The notes beneath the pieces were generated by a model. It did not search any database. It was not told where the DNA came from and saw only the letters and a list, made by a program, of their open reading frames with translations. From positions 15,598,579 to 15,662,578 of the forward strand of contig NC_092685.1 of NCBI RefSeq assembly GCF_964275005.1: 64,000 nucleotides of DNA, in the 5' to 3' direction. The position numbers and the translations under genes were made by a program. The DNA is from Diadema setosum (Eukaryota; Echinodermata; Echinoidea; Diadematoida; Diadematidae). Shown here in pieces: positions 63,701 to 64,000 of the stretch (its first letter is position 1; each line of letters starts with the position of its first letter).

Positions 63701-63816
63701 AAGTTATCCAGGAGAGACGGATCCCGGTTGACAATCAGTTCTTGAACATGTCTGAGATGAGTGATCTTCTGCGAATCCTTTGGGAGAGAGTGTGTGTTCT
63801 GCAGCAGGTCGACAAC
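35269..63816 (-). CDS. SYMPK: Symplekin, mRNA 3'-end processing scaffold (26 coding exons, N-terminal exon(s) outside window)
   Basis: Symplekin (Pta1 in yeast) is the nuclear scaffold that links CPSF, CstF and the CPSF73/CPSF100 endonuclease core in polyadenylation and histone pre-mRNA cleavage, and binds the SSU72 phosphatase. The window holds 26 in-phase exons, 3822 nt in all, ending in TAA at 35269-35271. The first exon in the window begins [20 protein letters not shown], aligned with about residue 36 of the human protein, so only about 35 residues are missing. Human symplekin is 1274 aa, so the total length is similar (about 1308). N-terminal HEAT repeats, a basic nuclear signal, middle HEAT repeats and the Symplekin_C domain appear in order, then a charged tail. 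The gene is convergent with DPY30. Exon groups are listed separately. Confidence 0.97.
35516..35632 (-). repeat. Coding minisatellite, 24-bp unit x5
   Basis: The plus-strand unit is GCTTTCTCCTTCTCGGCCGC plus CCTT. Units start at 35516, 35540, 35564, 35588 (21 bp, one codon short) and 35609, followed by a partial unit. All are in frame with symplekin. Near identity between units points to recent expansion or gene conversion. Confidence 0.92.
36704..40315 (-). CDS. SYMPK: Symplekin exons 22-25 in window: Symplekin_C domain
   Basis: Exons: 40215-40315, 38849-39041, 37831-38066, 36704-36832, giving residues 831-1050. This is the most conserved part of the protein: [94 protein letters not shown] and [18 protein letters not shown], each within a few changes of human. 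The domain contacts the CPSF73-CPSF100 core in known structures. A (CAA)n run at 38071-38101 sits where the polypyrimidine tract of the 38066 acceptor should be. Confidence 0.96.
37369..37509. mobile_element. Short perfect foldback element in a symplekin intron
   Basis: ATATTGGATGGC at the left pairs with GCCATCCAATAT at the right. ATACCAGGGAATATTGCAC pairs with GTGCAATATTCCCTGGTAT, and AGGGCCAATATTGCAC with GTGCAATATTGGCCCT. The whole 141 bp folds into one hairpin with a loop of about 13 bases, and short repeats of GCAATATT lie within each arm. It is probably a MITE. Confidence 0.75.
38071..38101 (+). repeat. (CAA)n microsatellite beside a splice acceptor
   Basis: Nine or so CAA units directly precede (on the transcribed strand, as TTG) the acceptor of the symplekin exon at 37831-38066. 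Confidence 0.9.
39684..40068. mobile_element. TTAA-flanked foldback MITE (family A, copy 3)
   Basis: The right flank is TTAA (40069-40072); the left flank is TCAA (39680-39683), a one-base change. The arms contain AGTTCTGGTCGAGGTGAGGA and ACCTCAACCACTACTGTACA. The centre has GATATCC/GGATATC and AAATGGCTGAGATATCC with its complement. It lies in a symplekin intron. Confidence 0.83.
40894..41221. mobile_element. Foldback MITE with CAGAGACTCCAAC ends
   Basis: The left end is CAGAGACTCCAACCCT; the right end is inverted AGAGTTGGAGTCTCTG. CATTTA lies immediately outside both ends, a probable target duplication (hAT-like, shortened). Inside are small palindromes such as GTGCACGAAGTGCAC and GCGCGAAGCGC. 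Confidence 0.75.
41325..46832 (-). CDS. SYMPK: Symplekin exons 15-21 in window: middle HEAT region
   Basis: Exons: 46746-46832, 46076-46268, 44859-44940, 44141-44323, 43529-43710, 42332-42401, 41325-41433, giving residues 529-830. Landmarks: [101 protein letters not shown] and [20 protein letters not shown]. The acceptor of the first exon and its first 36 nt are duplicated upstream at 47264-47301. CAT-repeat DNA surrounds the exons at 43529 and 46076 and reads as spurious His-rich frames. Confidence 0.95.
43197..43470 (+). repeat. CAT-rich microsatellite with a longer repeated unit
   Basis: ATC/CAT units dominate. A composite block (CATCACCATCATCATCATCA then CCACC and ATTGC) repeats near 43300-43392. 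It lies in a symplekin intron next to the exon at 43529-43710 and produces His-rich and Asp-rich spurious frames. Confidence 0.9.
45309..45634. mobile_element. Foldback MITE, GGCCCGAATTCACGAAGG ends (copy 2)
   Basis: Same termini as 31331-31603. The interior is longer, with five TTCGTNNACGAAA-like palindromes (for example TTTCGTTAACGAAAC, TTTCGTGGACGAAG). It lies in a symplekin intron. Confidence 0.87.
45655..46070 (+). repeat. Diffuse CAT/ATC-rich region
   Basis: Degenerate ATCATC/CATCACC sequence runs up to the donor of the symplekin exon 46076-46268. A short ATG run (CATCATCATCAT at about 46285-46300) also precedes that exon's acceptor. Confidence 0.75.
46367..46706. mobile_element. CCTCC / GGCGGAGG dispersed element
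   Basis: The right end has ATAACCTCCTTTCTTGGCGG followed by AGG. The interior has ATTATCAACTTTTCCTGCAA and a CAAACAAA run. It is related to 23498-23913 (complement) and 842-976. The left end is less certain. Confidence 0.55.
46797..47730 (+). repeat. 467-bp tandem duplication including a symplekin splice acceptor
   Basis: Unit 1 is 46797-47263 and unit 2 is 47264-47730, with a constant offset of 467 and only scattered substitutions (for example GCCGG/GCTGG). Each unit starts with the same 36 nt of symplekin exon 46746-46832 plus its acceptor, then intron, then the left part of a TIR element. Only unit 1 is joined to the rest of the exon. Confidence 0.95.
46954..48107. mobile_element. TIR element with 31-bp perfect ends, internally duplicated
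   Basis: The left end (46954-46984) begins ATTCGTCGCCGGTCACACGA; the right end (48077-48107) is its exact reverse complement over 31 bp. The left end occurs again at 47421-47451 because of the tandem duplication. Each unit carries a large palindrome around ACTAGT: 47194-47227 (34 bp, perfect) and 47653-47702 (50 bp, one G:T pair). Without the duplication the element would be about 690 bp. No transposase frame is present. Confidence 0.8.
48523..49161. mobile_element. TTAA-CCCTAA MITE (family B, copy 4, right end missing)
   Basis: The left flank TTAA (48519-48522) and start CCCTAAAAGGGCCGGG are clear, and the core with ACAAATACATAAGAAATTCC and ACAATAAAATACATAAG is present. The right subterminal block GGCCGGGTGGGGGGAATCCG is there, but the expected CCC...TTAGGG-TTAA terminus is not. 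Confidence 0.75.
49410..54063 (-). CDS. SYMPK: Symplekin exons 10-14 in window: nuclear signal and acidic linker
   Basis: Exons: 53974-54063, 52996-53160, 51667-51813, 51212-51305, 49410-49589, giving residues 304-528. The first carries a bipartite basic signal ([20 protein letters not shown]), as in human symplekin. It is followed by acidic [12 protein letters not shown], the conserved [12 protein letters not shown] and [17 protein letters not shown], a Glu-rich stretch ([17 protein letters not shown]), a Lys/Pro-rich piece and [13 protein letters not shown]. The linker is poorly conserved in length between animals. The intron between the last two exons spans 49590-51211. Confidence 0.95.
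49732..49846. mobile_element. Short foldback MITE, GGCCCTGTTTTAT ends
   Basis: GGGCCCTGTTTTATCAAAAG at the left pairs imperfectly with CTTCATAAGACAGGGCC at the right. The interior has AATCAATTTTAA and its partner AAAATCAATTTTAA. It lies in a symplekin intron and resembles in type the element at 59890-60036. Confidence 0.7.
51883..52314. mobile_element. Outer MITE, CTGTATAAGCTGTTATTT ends
   Basis: The left end CTGTATAAGCTGTTATTT pairs with the right end AAATAACAGCTTATACAG, with TA on both outer sides. Its middle is occupied by a second MITE (51996-52204). Confidence 0.85.
51996..52204. mobile_element. Inner MITE nested in 51883-52314, CTGTAAAAGTGGA ends
   Basis: CTGTAAAAGTGGATATTTT pairs with AAAATTTCCACTTTTACAG, with TA on both sides. 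The interior has several TTCGCG/CGCGAAA motifs. At 209 bp it is the younger insertion, since it interrupts the outer copy. Confidence 0.85.
54116..54881. mobile_element. TTAA-CCCTAA MITE (family B, copy 5)
   Basis: TTAA lies at 54112-54115 and 54882-54885. The ends are CCCTAGCTTACCTGGGC and CCCAGGTAAGTTAGGG. Subterminal GGGGGGGCCATTATGGCCCC palindromes lie on both sides. The core complement TATTTCTTTGTTTTTTCGAA is present. It lies 52 bp from a symplekin exon (53974-54063). Confidence 0.86.
55514..63816 (-). CDS. SYMPK: Symplekin exons 1-9 in window: N-terminal HEAT domain
   Basis: Exons: 63694-63816, 62935-63008, 60727-60859, 60105-60214, 58568-58679, 57871-57974, 57136-57233, 56610-56668, 55514-55609, giving residues 1-303 of the window portion. 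Conserved stretches are [87 protein letters not shown] and [19 protein letters not shown]. In human and fly this domain is a stack of HEAT-like helices that binds SSU72. All donors are GT and all acceptors AG. Introns of 74 bp to 2 kb separate the exons, and the 62934-60860 intron contains foreign coding remnants. Confidence 0.96.
57601..57735 (+). repeat. (ATG)n microsatellite
   Basis: An uninterrupted ATG/GAT run at 57601-57662 and a second at about 57700-57733 lie in a symplekin intron. Confidence 0.93.
58093..58346. mobile_element. hAT-like MITE, CAGGGCTCAACA ends
   Basis: CAGGGCTCAACATAAGTGGT at the left matches, inverted, AGTTAGTGTCAAGCCCTG at the right with several changes. CAGGG...CCCTG ends suggest hAT. 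No convincing 8-bp target duplication was found. Confidence 0.55.
58985..59062 (+). repeat. Interstitial telomere-like repeat (TTAGGG variants)
   Basis: AGGGTTAGGGTTAGG, TTTAGGGTTAGAG, TTTGGGTTAGG and ATTAGGGTTAGG follow one another in a symplekin intron, a degenerate tandem of the metazoan telomere hexamer. Confidence 0.85.
59063..59540. mobile_element. Imperfect inverted-repeat segment next to the telomere-like tract
   Basis: 'tcgccaatgcgcatctgcgcac' and 'acagatgcactgtgggat' on the left are mirrored by 'gcgcacggcacctaggtattggcga' and 'atcccataatgcatct' on the right (spaced quotes, each piece 25 bases or fewer in the original and imperfectly paired). This suggests an old foldback element. 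Its exact ends are uncertain. Confidence 0.45.
59890..60036. mobile_element. Foldback MITE, GGGCCCCGTTTCATAAAAC ends
   Basis: GGCCCCGTTTCATAAAACTT then GTTATCAGTGACAA at the left is the near-exact complement of TTGTCACTGATAAC then AAGTTTTATGAAACGGGGCC at the right. It is about 147 bp, in a symplekin intron, 69 bp from the donor of exon 60105-60214. Confidence 0.88.
61204..62760 (-). pseudogene. Unidentified protein-coding remnant in a symplekin intron
   Basis: Minus-strand text here reads like real protein but belongs to no symplekin exon. The upstream part has [20 protein letters not shown] and further on [16 protein letters not shown] and [16 protein letters not shown]; the downstream part (61204-61461) has [20 protein letters not shown] and [20 protein letters not shown]. 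Several breaks interrupt it, and a TIR element (61505-62279) lies between the two parts. I do not recognise the family. It could be a relic of an autonomous transposon or of another gene; the base composition is not unusual. Confidence 0.45.
61505..62279. mobile_element. TIR element with GGGCAATTCCGC ends and AACT duplication
   Basis: GGGCAATTCCGCAGTTAG (61505-61522) and inverted CTAACCGCGGAATTGCCC (62262-62279) match in 17 of 18 positions. AACT lies directly outside both ends (61501-61504 and 62280-62283), a likely 4-bp target duplication. It has no transposase and interrupts the coding remnant. Confidence 0.75.
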
Positions 63817-64000
63817 CTTATCAGAAAAACAATAACAAAGTATAACAGTTAAAAGAACTTGTGCAATAGATGCTGCCGGCTTAATTACTCATGCACAGCT
63901 GTGACAATTTTCATGCCTTATGTAAGTTTAACCAACTGTCAACACATTAGAAGTTATTTCAAATTAATAAAGGGTATCCTCAACAAAACAGTGAATTATA

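Overview
This window is nuclear DNA from an intron-rich animal. It holds four conserved housekeeping genes set in a dense field of short non-autonomous DNA transposons (MITEs). The protein sequences, the TTAGGG-type telomere-like stretch, the GAC-GGA / TTTGACC repeat elements and the MITE types suggest a marine invertebrate, most likely a deuterostome such as an echinoderm. The species cannot be fixed from sequence alone. There is no bacterial gene, operon, CRISPR array, rRNA or recognisable tRNA.

Layout. (1) 405-6925, minus strand: the first two coding exons of SRP14 (signal recognition particle 14 kDa subunit); the gene runs off the left edge. Its 6.4-kb intron carries a 2.5-kb element with eight copies of GTTACGTATGGGAC. 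(2) 6926-15263: an intergenic repeat garden (hAT-like, TTAA-type, Tigger-like and tandem-repeat elements). (3) 15264-21137, minus strand: SAE1, the AOS1 subunit of the SUMO E1 enzyme, complete in 7 coding exons (333 aa). (4) 21138-21481: a short head-to-head promoter region. (5) 21482-28491, plus strand: DPY30, a core subunit of SET1/MLL H3K4 methyltransferase complexes, complete in 4 coding exons (111 aa). (6) 28492-35268: the DPY30 3' UTR and convergent intergenic DNA with repeats. (7) 35269-63816, minus strand: symplekin (SYMPK), the scaffold of mRNA 3'-end cleavage, 26 coding exons and 1273 codons before the stop; only about the first 35 residues lie beyond the right edge.

All exon joins were read by hand on both strands. 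Reading phase closes at every junction, and exon lengths add up exactly to whole codons for SAE1 (1002 nt), DPY30 (336 nt) and the symplekin part (3822 nt). The genes are not an operon. They serve separate general functions: protein targeting, SUMO activation, chromatin methylation and mRNA processing. Only SAE1 and DPY30 have an arrangement (344 bp between start codons) that suggests shared regulation.

No new enzymatic or defence system was found. The most unusual structures are a 467-bp tandem duplication that copied a symplekin splice acceptor plus 36 nt of exon together with one end of a TIR element; a set of TTAA-flanked MITE families, two of which lie back to back sharing one TTAA; a 2.5-kb element studded with one 14-bp motif; MITE-in-MITE nesting; and an unidentified protein-coding remnant in a symplekin intron, itself split by a smaller TIR element.
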